Of a stretch of 64,000 bases of DNA, positions 1-11,006 are shown in pieces; position 1 is the stretch's first letter; every line of letters starts with the position of its first letter. This DNA is from Apium graveolens (taxonomy: Eukaryota; Streptophyta; Magnoliopsida; Apiales; Apiaceae): assembly GCF_009905375.1 (NCBI RefSeq), contig NC_133652.1, positions 23,303,339 through 23,367,338 on the forward strand, in the 5' to 3' direction. The notes under the pieces were generated by a model, which ran no database searches, had not been told where the DNA came from, and worked only from the letters and a program-made list of their open reading frames with translations. A program made the translations under genes and the position numbers.

Positions 1-1070
1 ATATTATAATAGACGAAATATTAAAAGTTTGGTAGTCGGTCTGTCGGTCACTACTTACTTAAATTACTTATCTACCCTTACTTAATTTTTTTAATTCTAA
101 TTGGTGTTGGTTAGTCAATTCTAATTTTAATTGATATTAAAGTGAGACTTCTACACCAATTTAAATTATATTTTATATCAAATTCTATATTACTATAATT
201 GATATTAAAGTCAACTTTTTCTACCAATTTAAATCAACTTCTTTTACCAATTTAAATTTTATTTCATATTGAGTTATATATTATTCTAATTGATATTTCT
301 CGCTAAAATAAATTTAAGCAAACAAAATGTAATTATTTGGCTTTGATTGATATAATGGGTCTCGGCCTAAGACCTGGATAAAAATAATAATATATATTAT
401 TCTTAAATGAAAAATATATTATACAATTGATTAAAACAAACAAAAAATTAAAATTAAAATATAATTTGTCCCGCTAAAAAATAAAATAATATATAATAAT
501 TATCCTGACTAAAACAAAATTATCTTATAAATCTGAATTTTAAAATATTAAAATTAAATTAAAAATAATAAATTGGATTTTGTTGGTGTAATGGGCCTCA
601 GGCTAAATAAAATAATATAAACCACTGAATCACGATAAATCAATCCAATATCAGACTAATGATAATTCTTATCATATAGATCTGAATTAAATATTAACTT
701 TTAATTAAAACATAATTACCATTTCTCTAAAACATAGATAGAATTATTAATAAAATTATATCATTCAATTAATAATATTGTCTTTTTGAAATAGCTCTTA
801 TAGTTAATCAATTAAGTAATAACTCGCTAAAATAATTTATTTTTAAGGTCACATTGTATTTTTACTGTGAATAAAATAATAAACTCACTATAGTGACATT
901 TTTTTCTAGTACCAAGCTTTAAATAAGTTTAAATGTTCTAAAAAATTATGAACATTTACATGTATTAATATAATTACCATAAAGTCATATTATTTAAAAT
1001 TTTAAACGAACAAATTTAAGAATTTAACTCAAAATAAATTTTAAAAACTATATATTATTAAAAAAGATGT
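1..1070. other. AT-rich intergenic DNA
   Basis: Very AT-rich sequence with no coding frame of note. Two similar short blocks near 350 and 590 share a phrase around an ATGGG-TCTCGGCC/ATGGGCCTCAGG core, which suggests old repeat DNA. No gene is supported. Confidence 0.5.
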
Positions 1071-1102
1071 GTGATCCGTGCATCGCACGGGTTTTAAACT
1101 AT
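1071..1102 (+). mobile_element. Helitron-like 3' terminus (degenerate)
   Basis: A short hairpin (CCGTGC, loop ATC, GCACGG) at about 1076-1090 is followed 9 bases later by CTAT. A 3' hairpin just ahead of a CTRR end is the Helitron hallmark. Here the final base departs from CTRR and no 5' TC end was found, so this may be a worn Helitron end covering part of the AT-rich DNA to its left. Confidence 0.35.
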
Positions 1103-1122
1103 TATATATATATATGGGTTTG

Positions 1123-1517
1123 GTTCTATGGAGTCCCGTATTTCATTGGAGTCCTTGGAGTCCACATATGTTCTGCAAGTAAAATATAGCTTAAATTGCT
1201 GCAAAACGTATTATTTTACGAATGATATTCTACAAATATCACAATTTTATTGAAAATCTTGCAGATGACATAGATTTTACAAGTAGAACGTTTCAAAATA
1301 TATTATTCTACAAAACATGCTTAGTTTGCAGAATATAAATTTCCATGTTGCGGAACATACATACTGTACTTGTAAATATATGAGATTTGCGTGATTTTAT
1401 AGAAATAATGATATTTGTGAAACATATTTTGCAAGATAATACGTTTTAGAAGATATTTTATTTGCAGAACAAAGATGGAATCCGAGGACTCCAATTAAAA
1501 GGTGGACTCCATAGAAC
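1123..1517. mobile_element. MITE with long imperfect terminal inverted repeats
   Basis: The left end starts GTTCTATGGAGTCC and the right end closes with GGACTCCATAGAAC, its exact complement. The similarity continues inwards for roughly 70 bp on each side (GGAGTCC, TGTTCTGCAA). The interior carries further TGCAGAA/TTCTGCA blocks. No target duplication is clear, so the superfamily is not assigned. Confidence 0.65.
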
Positions 1518-1699
1518 TTTACAATATATATATATATATTAGAATAATAAAACTAACAACATAATAACAAAGGCGGAAGCAATGGCATTTCACTTGAGTT
1601 GAGTTGAGATATAAGTATCTCCCAGATATCCCTCAAAATAATAAAAAAGATGTTGTTGTAAATTGATTGTAATCGTCAAACATTAAATAATATTAAATA

Positions 1700-1955
1700 C
1701 TCCCTACGTCCCAATTTATCTGTCATATTTGACTTTTTATGGTCAAATTGACTCAACTTTGACCGTAAATTAAACATAAACCTTTCATTATTTTGAAAAA
1801 CCGAATAATACGTATTAAAGTAGATTACGTGCACTTTCTAATGATATAATTTATATAATTTTTTTAGATTATATACTATATAAAATTTTCGGTCAAAAAT
1901 TGGTCAATTTGACCGCAAAAAGTCAAACAAGACACATAAATTGGGACGGAGTGAG
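1700..1955. mobile_element. Stowaway-type MITE (Tc1/mariner)
   Basis: The ends are CTCCCTACGTCCCAATTTAT and the near-complement ATAAATTGGGACGGAGTGAG, flanked on both sides by TA. CTCCCTCCGTCCC termini with TA target duplication define plant Stowaway MITEs. Paired GGTCAA/TTGACC blocks inside extend the foldback. Size is 256 bp and there is no coding capacity. Confidence 0.85.
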
Positions 1956-2677
1956 TAATAAGGCTAGGCTTAGACTTAAAAATTTTACATTACATTAAAT
2001 TCTCTTGTTCCTTGTTTTGACTATAAACAACCTTCTTCGTAATGAAGCAAAATACACCTCAAGCAGCTATCTTTCTTTACTGCTTCGCATTTTATCTCTC
2101 TGCTCTGTATCTCCATAGTTAGTGTTTACAATATAACGAGTATTTTACAACACGTTATCAGCACGAAGCCATGCCGAAACTGAGAAGATATAATTTTAAT
2201 TTAAATATACAAATATACGAGTAGACGTGGTTACACTCTCTACATATTATATATATATAACCGGAGTAGACGTGGTTACACCCTCTACTAATAATTTAAA
2301 TATATATGCCCGGAGCACCACCTATTAATATTATTTTACGGTACCATTTAATTTTGGGTAATACCGAAGTAAGGGAGAACCTTAATTTATAAATTGCATA
2401 CTTATCGTATAATAACTTTTTGCCCCTAACTAACTTATGCAGGATTGTCCACTTTAATTTATTATTGATCGGAGATAACCTGCATATGCAGACGTCCGTA
2501 TGGCGGTGAAAATCCATTTGTCGTTTTATATATAGATCTTTTTATAATATCAATGATAATACTGATATATACATTGATTATTGTATACTTGTTAACGCAC
2601 CTGATTAACTAGGATTTTATGTAATATTTACATTAATTAATTAAATTTAATAATTTTGTGTTAATTCAAATTTAGTA

Positions 2678-3590
2678 TGACAAATATTACAAGTTTGTCG
2701 TTCGTTATCTTGGACATTTCTGGTGATAATTATTTATCATGGGTATAAGATGTAAAGTTGCACTTGGGTTCAAAAAAATTAAGCGAAACAATAAAGGCAG
2801 AAAATAAATCCACGGTTGAAAAAAACTTTACCTCTATAATTTTTCTCATGAAGATTTTAAATCCGAGTACTTAGAAGTCAATGATCCCTTTATTTTATGA
2901 AAAAATCTAAAGGATAGGTTCGATCACCAGAAACTAGTTTATCTACTTACAGCTGAAAATGATTGGGCTAATTTAAGACTTTAGAATTTTAAGAGAGTCC
3001 GAGCATATAGTTCTGCTTTGTTCAAAATAAGTTCTAGGCTTATTATGTGTGGTTAGAAAGTTACTGAAAAAAGAAAAGTCGATAAAACACTATCAATTTA
3101 TCACCCCAACAATATCAACTTAGCATAGATGTACAGGGAGTGCAAATTTACTAAGTTCGGGGATCTTCTATCAAATATCCTCGTTGCTGAACAAAATCAT
3201 GAATTAGTGATTTAACATCATCAATTTCGTCCAACAAGATCTGCCCCATTACTTGAAGTAAATAACATGTCATTCCAACAGAATGTACGTGGAAAAGGGT
3301 ATGAGGGTGGACGGGGCCAAGGTCGGTACCGTGGACGAGGTCGGAGCCACGGACATTTTTGTCCATATAACAACTCTGGTCACCGGAAGTGGCAATCTGA
3401 ATCACAGAGTAAAAGAAAGGCACCACGGGGAGGAAAAACTGAAAATGTTTGCTATAGGTGCGACATGGATGGACACTAGACACGTAATTGTCATGCCCCA
3501 AATCATCTTGTTAAGCTATACCAATCTTCTCAAAAATAAAAAGAGAAAATTGTTGAAACAAATTTCGCCGACAATAACATAGATGATTTC
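2678..3590 (+). pseudogene. copia gag remnant with CCHC zinc knuckle
   Basis: An ATG at 2678 opens a gag-like frame (MTNITSLSFVILDISG) that meets stops within about 25 codons. Further gag-like pieces follow in shifting frames. At 3267-3475 a Gly/Arg-rich stretch (RGKGYEGGRGQGRYRGRG) leads to the start of a zinc knuckle, CYRCDMDGH, cut by a TAG where the rest of the knuckle should follow. Gly/Arg-rich tracts before a CCHC knuckle are normal for nucleocapsid segments of plant copia Gag. This copy cannot make a functional Gag. Confidence 0.7.
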
Positions 3591-3611
3591 CCGAGAATCA
3601 CAACTGGAGTG

Positions 3612-3714
3612 GTAAGTATTACTATAGTAGTGTGTATTGTGTGATTTATTTTGTTTGAACTATGTAGTGTGTTATGTTCTAATCAAATAAATTATGTTTC
3701 TTAATTATATACAG
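3612..3714 (+). other. Intron-like segment between gag and pol
   Basis: A strong donor (GTAAGTATT) after the gag remnant and a pyrimidine-leaning acceptor (TATATACAG) lie 103 bp apart. The pol frame begins with ATG directly after the acceptor (3716). Some plant copia elements use splicing to balance Gag and Pol output, so this may be a genuine element intron. It is inferred from the sites alone. Confidence 0.45.
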
Positions 3715-3715
3715 A

Positions 3716-4408
3716 ATGGATTCTAAAGATATATGCATTGCTGATTGTGCTACAACTCATACGATTCTACAAAACCGAAAATATTTTACCTAAATAACCA
3801 AAACTGAAGCCCAAGTCGGAATGATTTCCAGCGTATCTGATATAATCAAAGGTTTTGGAAAAGCTAGTTTCGTCCTACCTAATGGTACCCAGATAGACAT
3901 TCCAAATGCATTATATTCTAGTAACTCTACTAGAAAACTTCTTAGTTTTAAAGATATATGACTCAACAATTTTCACATCGAAACTACTTCTGAGGCTGAT
4001 AGAGAATATCTTCTTATTACTTCCGTTAATCCTGACAACAAGAAAATCTTAGAAAAGTTTCACTCACTTTCCTCAGGATTATATATAATGAAAATTAGAA
4101 CTATTGAGTCACACAATGTCATTGATTCCAAACTCAGAGATCCAAAATCTTTTACACTTTGGCATGAAAGATTAGGTCATCCTGGAGTCTCTATGATGCG
4201 TCTTATTATAGAGAATTCTACTGATCATCCTCTTAAAGATTTTAAATTTCTTTCCAACAATGACCTTCCATGTTCAGCATGTTCTTTAGGAAAATTGATA
4301 ACTCGACCATCCCCTACTAAAGTTCAGCTTGAAAGCCCAACTTTTCTAGAAAGGATCCAAGGCGACATATGTGGACCTATACACCCATTATCTGGTCCAT
4401 TTAGGTAA
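3716..4408 (+). pseudogene. copia pol fragment: protease side and gag-pre-integrase
   Basis: Starts MDSKDICIADCATTHTILQ, the region where the copia protease aspartate lies (IADCATTH, with D-C-A in place of the usual D-S-G). It continues with stops into a well kept gag-pre-integrase block at 4088-4408 (WHERLGHPGVSMM, then CSACSLGK, the HHCC-type zinc site). It ends at IQGDICGPIHPLSGPFR, before the integrase catalytic core. Several in-frame stops (for example near 3792 and 3959) mark it as dead. Confidence 0.75.
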
Positions 4409-4479
4409 CTTTAGTTTTATATTCAAGTTCATTGTATATAAGCATAAAAATTATGTTTTAACTTTTATTATATTTAATT

Positions 4480-5580
4480 GATAAATGACATATCATTTGG
4501 GCATGCTTTTGGCAAAAAAACATGCATATAGGCATACTGTGAGTCTCGTGACAGGTACCTACTTTTGAGTCTACAAATGCTGCTCTGACGTACCTCGATG
4601 CTACTTGCAACGGTATGTTTCTCATGTAAATATAATGCTAAGGTCATTCCATCTAGCCTTTTTTTGAGTTTGAAAGTGTTCACTGCTTGATATTTATCCT
4701 TAAAATGCTCGTTTCTTGATATTAATTCTTGAAACGCTCGTGGGTTAACTTTGTTTGTTTTCGTGGATGTAAAAAATGAAAGGAAATTATCTATTGGAAA
4801 AATGTTTTTATTGCTTCAAGTAATATTTTGTATATACAAAAATTTGCCCTTTATAAGCCTATACTTAACAATTTTCGTAGTTAGTCATATCTGATAATAT
4901 CACTATTAACTTGAACATCCTAATCACTAGGAACTAATCATTCTTATAGTACTAACAAATAATTAACAATATAAATGATTCAAAACTCTTCAACAACTTT
5001 GTATTATTCTCAACAATTTTTAAAACTTAAACCTCTAGACTTGTGATTGTTTAGAATTATTGCTTTCTATTTTTCAGAATTGTTATATTAAAGTAGCAAT
5101 GCTTCTGTTATTTATAGACACCATGCCTGAGAAATTGATGGAGTTCCTGGTGCTTAATCTTCCAACAACGATGGAGGGTGATAAACATTGTTATTCACTT
5201 GCAGTTTCCAGCCCATGTATCGCACGCGAAATACTAATTAATACCAAAACTGCTTGCTCAATAAGTCTGTTTCATGATGAAATTATTCGTGGTGTGCGGA
5301 TGAATATTGACAAATTCTTCAAGAACATGAAGGTTTGCATTTCTTGTAAACGTATAGTTTGATTTTAAGTAGTGGTTAGCTGGTCTAATTATTCATTATG
5401 TAATGTTTTAGCCAGGGGACTTGGAAGAAGCACAACTAGATCTCTCACGTAAGTACTGCATTTCATTAGACAAAGGAAAGTCACAAAAGAAGAGACATGG
5501 TTCTCAAGCTAATCTTGTATCAGAAAAGCGCCCAAAGAGGAAGGGGTGGGTGGGCAGATGCTAAAACTAAGTAATTTTGT
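4480..5580 (+). pseudogene. Unrecognised plant gene, tandem copy 1 (5'-truncated)
   Basis: Three exon-like blocks match the gene at 6082-9180. Block 1 (about 4560-4612) reads TFESTNAALTYLDATCNG and ends at a GTATGT donor. Block 2 (about 5060-5332) encodes MLLLFIDTMPEKLMEFLVLN and continues to FFKNMK before a GTTTGC donor. Block 3 (5413-5566) encodes PGDLEEAQLDLSRKYC and a basic tail (KRPKRKG). The first exons are missing, apparently where the copia fragment ends. Block 2 is better preserved here than in copy 2. I do not recognise the family; the Lys/Arg-rich C-terminus could be a nuclear signal. A frameshift near the end removes the last residues kept in copy 2. Confidence 0.5.
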
Positions 5581-5849
5581 CATGCATACTTATTCAAATT
5601 ATCCGAAAGATGACTTATTTTTTTAGGATGTTATTATGATTCCTTTATACTACTTATTATGATTTTATGAATTTTGCAACAATTAAAAATCTTGTGTTGA
5701 TATGCTAAGAGGAATGTGCTAGGTATGCATCTATGGCCAGAGTACAAGCCTGATGCCTGCTATATTTATTCTACTCTTGTAATCGTGCTATATTAATTGT
5801 ACTCTGCTGATATATCTCCAATGAAGGAGTTTTTCTCTTAATATATAAT

Positions 5850-6081
5850 CGTTTGTGGTAAAAAAAAACTTCAAAAAAGGAATAGAGTATATATATCTAC
5901 ACGTTTCATACAACCACACGCGTATAGACGCGCATAAAAAATACAAACACAACAAGAAAACACACACACAATATACTCAAATCTAACAGATAATGAAAAA
6001 CCAATTAAAGACACTACATGTAATCTCTGACCATCACTTGGTAAGTAGACTATTTAGAATACATCAGCACCATCAGACAGT
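5850..6081. other. Spacer between tandem copies
   Basis: About 230 bp with A-rich and CACACA runs and no coding signal. The last part probably holds the 5' UTR of the gene copy starting at 6082. Confidence 0.4.
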
Positions 6082-6116
6082 ATGCCTGATTCCTCGGGCT
6101 CTATTATAGTGCCGCA

Positions 6117-6483
6117 TAGGCTTGTCAATGGAGCGGAGATTCGGTCTGATCCGATTCAATCCGGAGCTTGATTAATGAATATGGATTATATAAAAAAATG
6201 TTCGATCCGCTAAAAATCTGATCCAGTAAGAAGCGGATATGGATTTTACGTGATCCGATCTGTTAAAAACCCGATCCGACTTATATTATATTATATATAT
6301 ATATATATAATAAAATCTATATATTTAAAAAATTTAAGTTTGTAAGTACAAAATTTTCATTAAATTTAAATTTCTTAATATTTCTTCCTTGCAATTTATA
6401 TATTAAACCTGATACACAAAATATCCAAATGTATTCATATATGTTTTGGAATTTTTAATAACAGGCTGGTTATGCAACTTTCA

Positions 6484-6539
<56 letters not shown>

Positions 6540-7517
6540 TTATTTAACCGTAGAAAAGTGAAATTTTACATAATCAATTTACTAATAGTTTAATTTCTTT
6601 ATATAAATCCTCAAAACTGAATCTATGTGCAAATTTTTGTGATGTAACCATATCGGTGCTATATTTTAAAATTTATAATTTTCAATGAACTCATTTCAAC
6701 ATACAAAAATAAATAAACTGAAATTCGATGACACAAGTTTTTGAATGGCTTGCACATTTTTCTAAACACATATCGTATCATTTCATATTTTTCTTCATTC
6801 GTTCTTTTTTTAATGTTATTCTCCCGACATTAAAGATGATGTTTTTTTCCTCATATTTTTGGCTTTGTACACTTTATTTTACAAATATATTTCTTTATTC
6901 GTTCATTTTCGATGGTCCTCCTGTGATAAGTTGAATAGTTAGTTTGTTCCATTTCAAGATTTTTTTTTTCATTAGATGATAAATTGATTTTACGTACAAG
7001 TTTTTTCTTAAAGTTATTTTTCATAACTTTTGGTAATTTAAAAAAAACTTACAAAATTATTGTACAATTAAATTGCATAATTAATAAATAAAATAATTAT
7101 TTATATCATAATTATTGTATAATCCAACCAACCCTTCTAAACTCTAAATAATAATTGAGTTTTAGAGTTCTAACTCCTACCAAATACCAATTATATTACG
7201 TAATTGACGGGTCTGGCGACTATGTCATTGCATATTTGCAATATTACAAAACTTTAATTTCCAATTATTTTTCATTTTAATTTTTAGAAATCAGCAAGCA
7301 TGTAGCAAGAATAATTTAATTTAAGAAATTGTATATATTTAGATTTAAATGGATTTGAGCTCCGATCCGAAATCCGAAAATCCTAATGGGGTGGATATGG
7401 ATTGAGTTATAATTTATCCGACACACGATCCGATCCGAATCCGATCCGGAAAAATTAATTGAACTTGAATATAAATTTACTTAAATCCGATTCAAATCTG
7501 ACTCATTGACAAGTCTA
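6117..7517. mobile_element. Non-autonomous hAT element, 1.4 kb
   Basis: The termini are TAGGCTTGTCAATGG and the complement of TAGACTTGTCAATGA, flanked by a perfect 8-bp target duplication GTGCCGCA at 6109-6116 and 7518-7525. An 8-bp duplication and TAGR-type ends are diagnostic of hAT. Subterminal arrays of GATCCG/CGGATC motifs occur at both ends, as expected for transposase-binding clusters. The interior is AT-rich with a (TA)n tract and has no transposase frame, so it moved in trans. Confidence 0.9.
6486..6535. repeat. (TA)n microsatellite
   Basis: About 25 uninterrupted TA units inside the hAT element. Confidence 0.95.
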
Positions 7518-9180
7518 GTGCCGCATCGACTCATTCAAGGAGTTTATGTTAGCAATGATGGTAATAATACTCTCTATACTAGGAATTTGGTACATGCTGC
7601 TCAACACGAGGGTGACGTCATAATTTCTGTTGAGGTAATGAATTCAATTGACTTCAATTGTTTTTCAGTCTTTTTCTCTGACTTTGACCCTTCGGTTCTT
7701 CCCTTTTTTCCTCAAGAATTTGCCTGTATTCCGCTCTTTGACTCGTACGGCGGCTATATTCTCTTCCGGGCTTATGATATGTATAAAATTGAGAGAAATT
7801 ACATAGCCATTAAGGAGTATATCAGAGACTTCAAAAAAGTCTTTCAACTCATAGCTTCTCATACTTTTGAGTCTACTAATGATGCTCTGATGTACTTCGA
7901 AGCTGCCTCCAATGGTACGTGTCTCGTTGAGCTTATAAAGAGATATTGGATCATTTCAGCCAGACTATCTGTTTAAGCTTGAAGTGTTTGGTCACGCTAC
8001 CAGCCTTTTTATTTTCAAGAGGATTGTGGGACAAAATGTGTACATAAAATCTTGTACAGTGAAAGAGTTGTGGTTTGACCTTATAGATTTTAAGGAAACC
8101 GGCCCCCTAGAATAGTTACTTTAATTAAGAAGAATTGTTTTTGTTTTTTTTTTCTGGATAGAAATATAACAAAAAATATTATGTAGGAAGAATTACTTAC
8201 GGTTTTATATTTTCTGAATACAATAATCTGCCTTTATACGCTACATACGGATAACAAATATACTAGATAGTAGCCATAGTGACTTATAATAATTATCACT
8301 ATTAACTTATCTATCTCGTAATCTCAATTATTGGAACTTACTAGTGCTACACAGTATTAGAAAAATCGCTAATTGGACTAAATCGGTTGAGGTGCCGATT
8401 TGTGATTTATCGAAAATAGGGGATTTATCAGAATGATAAATCGAAAATAAATCGAATGTAATTTAATATTAAATTTTATAATATTTATAAATTACATCAT
8501 TATTATTAATATGCCAACATATAAACTTATTATTTTATTATAAATATAATATATATGTAAGTGTGAAGATATTAAAATAAATTAAAATTAATCAATTATT
8601 CATTTCAACTGCGTATTATCTCAACAATTCTTGTAACTCAAATGCTAGCCTTGCGATCATGCCGTCTATATTTTAGAATTATTGTATTTCTATGGCAACA
8701 CTGATGTTGTTTGTAGACACCGTGCCTGAGAAATTGATGGAGTTCCTGGTGCTTAATCTTCCAACAACGATGGAGAATGATGAACATTGTTATTCACTTG
8801 TAGTTTCTAGCCCATTTGTGGCAGATGAAATACTAGCTAAAAGCAAATTGCTTGCTCAATAAGTCCGTTTCATAATGAAATCATTCGCTGAGTGCGGATG
8901 AATATTGGCGAATTCTTCAAAAACGTGAAGGTTTTTGTTTCTTGAAATCATATACTTTTATTTTAAGTAGTTGCTAGCTCGTCTAGATATTCATATATTT
9001 ATGTTTACAGCCGGGGGACTTGGAAAATCCCAACTAGAGCTCGCCCGAAACTACTGCAGGCAAATGCTTATTGCACCAGATAAAGGGAAGTCCCGAAAGA
9101 GGAGAGTTGTTTTTCAGGCCAGTGTACCAACCAGAAGAAACCCAAAGAGAAAGGCACAGGTAGATGCTAAAACAAAGTGA

Positions 9181-9789
9181 GTTTGTCCTGCGCTTTTTAT
9201 TGACATTATCCGGAAGAAACCTAAATTAATCTGCAAGAGTTAGTCATACCTGTTTGCCCTTAAGTAGTACTTCCAGTTCTACAGAACTCTGTGTGTATCA
9301 ACCCATTTTAGTGATGGTACAATACTATTTTAAGTACCTATCCATAGTTCACTATGATGATTAAAGTTTAATGACAGTATTTCAGCCAATGGCCTAATAA
9401 TCAAGCAGACATGTTTTGTAGTGATCATTGATCATGCATATAAAGTCACAAGTTCACCAAATAATTTTTACCCAGCATTTCTAAGCCCCCTGTATTCAGA
9501 CTTCGTTTTTCCTATACTATTCTCTTTTTCCCAGAATCTTGAATACCTTATCTCAAATAACTTTGGCCTAATAACAATAATCATCTGTTGCTACAAATCT
9601 CACTGCATAATAGTTAGACCGAGATTTTTTGAAGTGATCAAATATATCATGCGAAGAAGTGTACAAAACAGCTTATACAAAGCACATCTAGACCTTTTTG
9701 AACAGCAGTGTATTGACTAGGTATACATTAACAGAAAGCACCTGAAATACCGGGAATTCGGAAGTAACAAACGGTAGGGAGGAATTTTT
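9181..9789. other. Intergenic DNA
   Basis: The stretch after the unknown gene copy 2 contains no similarity I recognise. An open frame of 99 codons (9421-9720) has no domain and an unconvincing composition. Confidence 0.4.
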
Positions 9790-10050
9790 TTACCAGTTTT
9801 AGGTTTTAGTAAGCTAGACATTACATAAGCTAAGAGTTGTACTCTGTGCGAGAATGTGAAATCCAAACGAGGATACTCAAATTCATTGACCGTTACCTGC
9901 ATTTTTCATCCTCTGATTATAGTGGTTTTTAACCAATGTTGGTCTGATCACCTGGTCCTTGCGACCGGCAACAAGATCAACAGGAATGTCGATGAACCCA
10001 TAATATTCGCCCACGTCCAATGGTTGAGTTGAACCATATATCTCCATGTT
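9790..10050 (-). pseudogene. Fragment of an alpha/beta-hydrolase lipase gene
   Basis: Read on the minus strand, an ATG near 10047 opens a frame with EYYGFIDIPVDLVAGRKDQV followed by IRPTLVKNHY. One base out of frame it continues with NEFEYPRLDFTFSHR and LLAYVMSSLL. From memory, this is the C-terminal region of plant AB-hydrolase lipases (Arabidopsis At1g73920-type), which carry DLVAGRKDKVIRP and LDFTFSH near the C-terminus with the catalytic Asp and His. The frameshift lies near 9900. Nothing upstream of the segment (10060 on) is lipase-like; a TA microsatellite begins there. It is a dead gene piece, perhaps carried in by a transposon. Confidence 0.65.
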
Positions 10051-10105
10051 GTTGTATATATAAAAGAAAAAAGCTTATTTCATTAGTACAGAAGAAAATC
10101 ACCGA

Positions 10106-10106
<1 letters not shown>

Positions 10107-10151
<45 letters not shown>
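10107..10151. repeat. (TA)n microsatellite
   Basis: Over 20 uninterrupted TA units. Confidence 0.95.
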
Positions 10152-10153
<2 letters not shown>

Positions 10154-10159
10154 TCCGTG

Positions 10160-10594
10160 CATTAAAAAATAATCCGTGCATTGTAATGATTTTAGGCTAG
10201 TGTATATATATATGTATATATAATTATTATCAAATCGTATGATTTAGAAATTTTATACAAATAAATTTTATGTTTTAAGGTTTTTAATTCAACTTAAATT
10301 TAAAAAATAATACACCATTATAGAAAATCCGTACATATACTATACTATTACGGGTCTTTCCCTCGGTGTTAAAAATTTAGAACTTTTAAACTTTTTAAAA
10401 TTCAACAAAACTCAACTTTGATTAATACTTAAACAACCTGGATTAAATATAAATATTGAAGAAGCGGTTCTTCCGCAATTTTATTAAAAGAAAAATGTTC
10501 ACGAGGGAACTTTTCTGAGATACAATTATAAGATAAAATGATAATAATTTTTTTGTAAATATATATTATATTATATAATTATTATAAAGTATTA
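10160..10594. other. AT-rich intergenic DNA
   Basis: No coding signal. A GGCTAGT preceded by a weak ATCCGTGCAT...ATGATT fold near 10170-10202 hints at a worn Helitron end but is too degenerate to call. Confidence 0.4.
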
Positions 10595-10895
10595 TATTAT
10601 AATAATGATTGTTAAATCTTACTAAAAAATACTCACGATACTTACCGAGAAAAACTCGCGATACTTATCAAGAAAGACTATATTTAATATTGGAAACTTG
10701 TCACGAAAATCAAGATTTTGTTAACATGACTAAGAAAACTTAGCCTATTAAGTTTTTTTAGTATAGTTGATAAACCTCAACTATAAATGGAATTTTTGCC
10801 TAATTATTTGTACTTGAACAATCACACAAGAAGTAATAATATTTTTGAGATCTCTCTTTCTTTCTTACTCTATAGTTTATAGTTTATTTATATCA
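10595..10895 (+). repeat. 5' LTR of copia copy 2
   Basis: Starts TATTATAATAATGATTG (TG mutated to TA) and ends TTATATCA. It aligns along its length with 14688-14957, sharing GTCACGAAAATCAAGATTTT and TTTAGTATAGTTGATAAA. An extra AT-rich insertion accounts for the greater length. Confidence 0.8.
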
Positions 10896-10896
10896 C

Positions 10897-10911
10897 GTTA
10901 TTAGCACGAGT
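10897..10911 (+). other. Primer binding site of copia copy 2
   Basis: CGTTATTAGCACGAG directly follows the 5' LTR and corresponds to CGTTATCAGCACGAA in copia copy 1. It differs from the TGGTATCAGAGC site of most plant copia elements; the priming tRNA was not determined. Confidence 0.6.
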
Positions 10912-11006
10912 CTCTCCCAACTGAAGTTTGATTCTCGAAAGAGGTACGACTTATTCTGACCCACGAGTCTCTATCAACTAAAACTATTTCATAAAAGAGC
11001 ACAAAT

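Larger units (their letters stand above)
2149..4408 (+). mobile_element. Truncated Ty1-copia retrotransposon, copy 1
   Basis: The visible order is a PBS-like site near 2149-2165 (cgttatcagcacga), a leader with a repeated GTAGACGTGGTTACA block, gag with a zinc knuckle, an intron-like gap, then the protease-side and gag-pre-integrase part of pol. It stops abruptly at 4408 inside integrase; RT, RNase H and the 3' LTR are missing. The left LTR presumably ends just before 2149, but its start could not be placed. The PBS and the pre-integrase protein match the element at 10595-14957, so both belong to one family. Confidence 0.75.
6082..9180 (+). pseudogene. Unrecognised plant gene, tandem copy 2, broken by a hAT insertion
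   Basis: Exon 1 starts at ATG 6082 (MPDSSGSIIVPH), is interrupted by the hAT element 6117-7517, and resumes in the same frame at 7526 (RLIQGVYVSNDGNN) up to a GTAATG donor at about 7635. Exon 2 (about 7669-7914) encodes FFSDFDPSVLPFF...GGYILFRAYDMYKIERNY...HTFESTNDALMYFEAASN, then a GTACGT donor. Exon 3 (about 8693-8928) encodes VDTVPEKLMEFLVLNLPTTM but carries stops after the AKSK segment. Exon 4 (9010-9180) encodes LELARNYCRQMLIAPDKGKS and a basic tail (RRNPKRKAQ), with a frameshift just after its start. No family was recognised. Exons 1 and 2 look undamaged apart from the insertion; exons 3 and 4 have decayed. Confidence 0.5.

Noticed and set aside
9421..9720. 99-codon plus-strand open frame
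   Set aside because: No recognisable domain, AT-driven hydrophobic composition and no splice or promoter context.
9977..10162. Minus-strand open frame with repeated Ile-Tyr
   Set aside because: It is the TA microsatellite read as codons plus the wrong frame of the lipase fragment.
10160..10202. Possible Helitron end (GGCTAGT after a weak fold)
   Set aside because: The hairpin does not pair convincingly and no matching 5' TC end was found.
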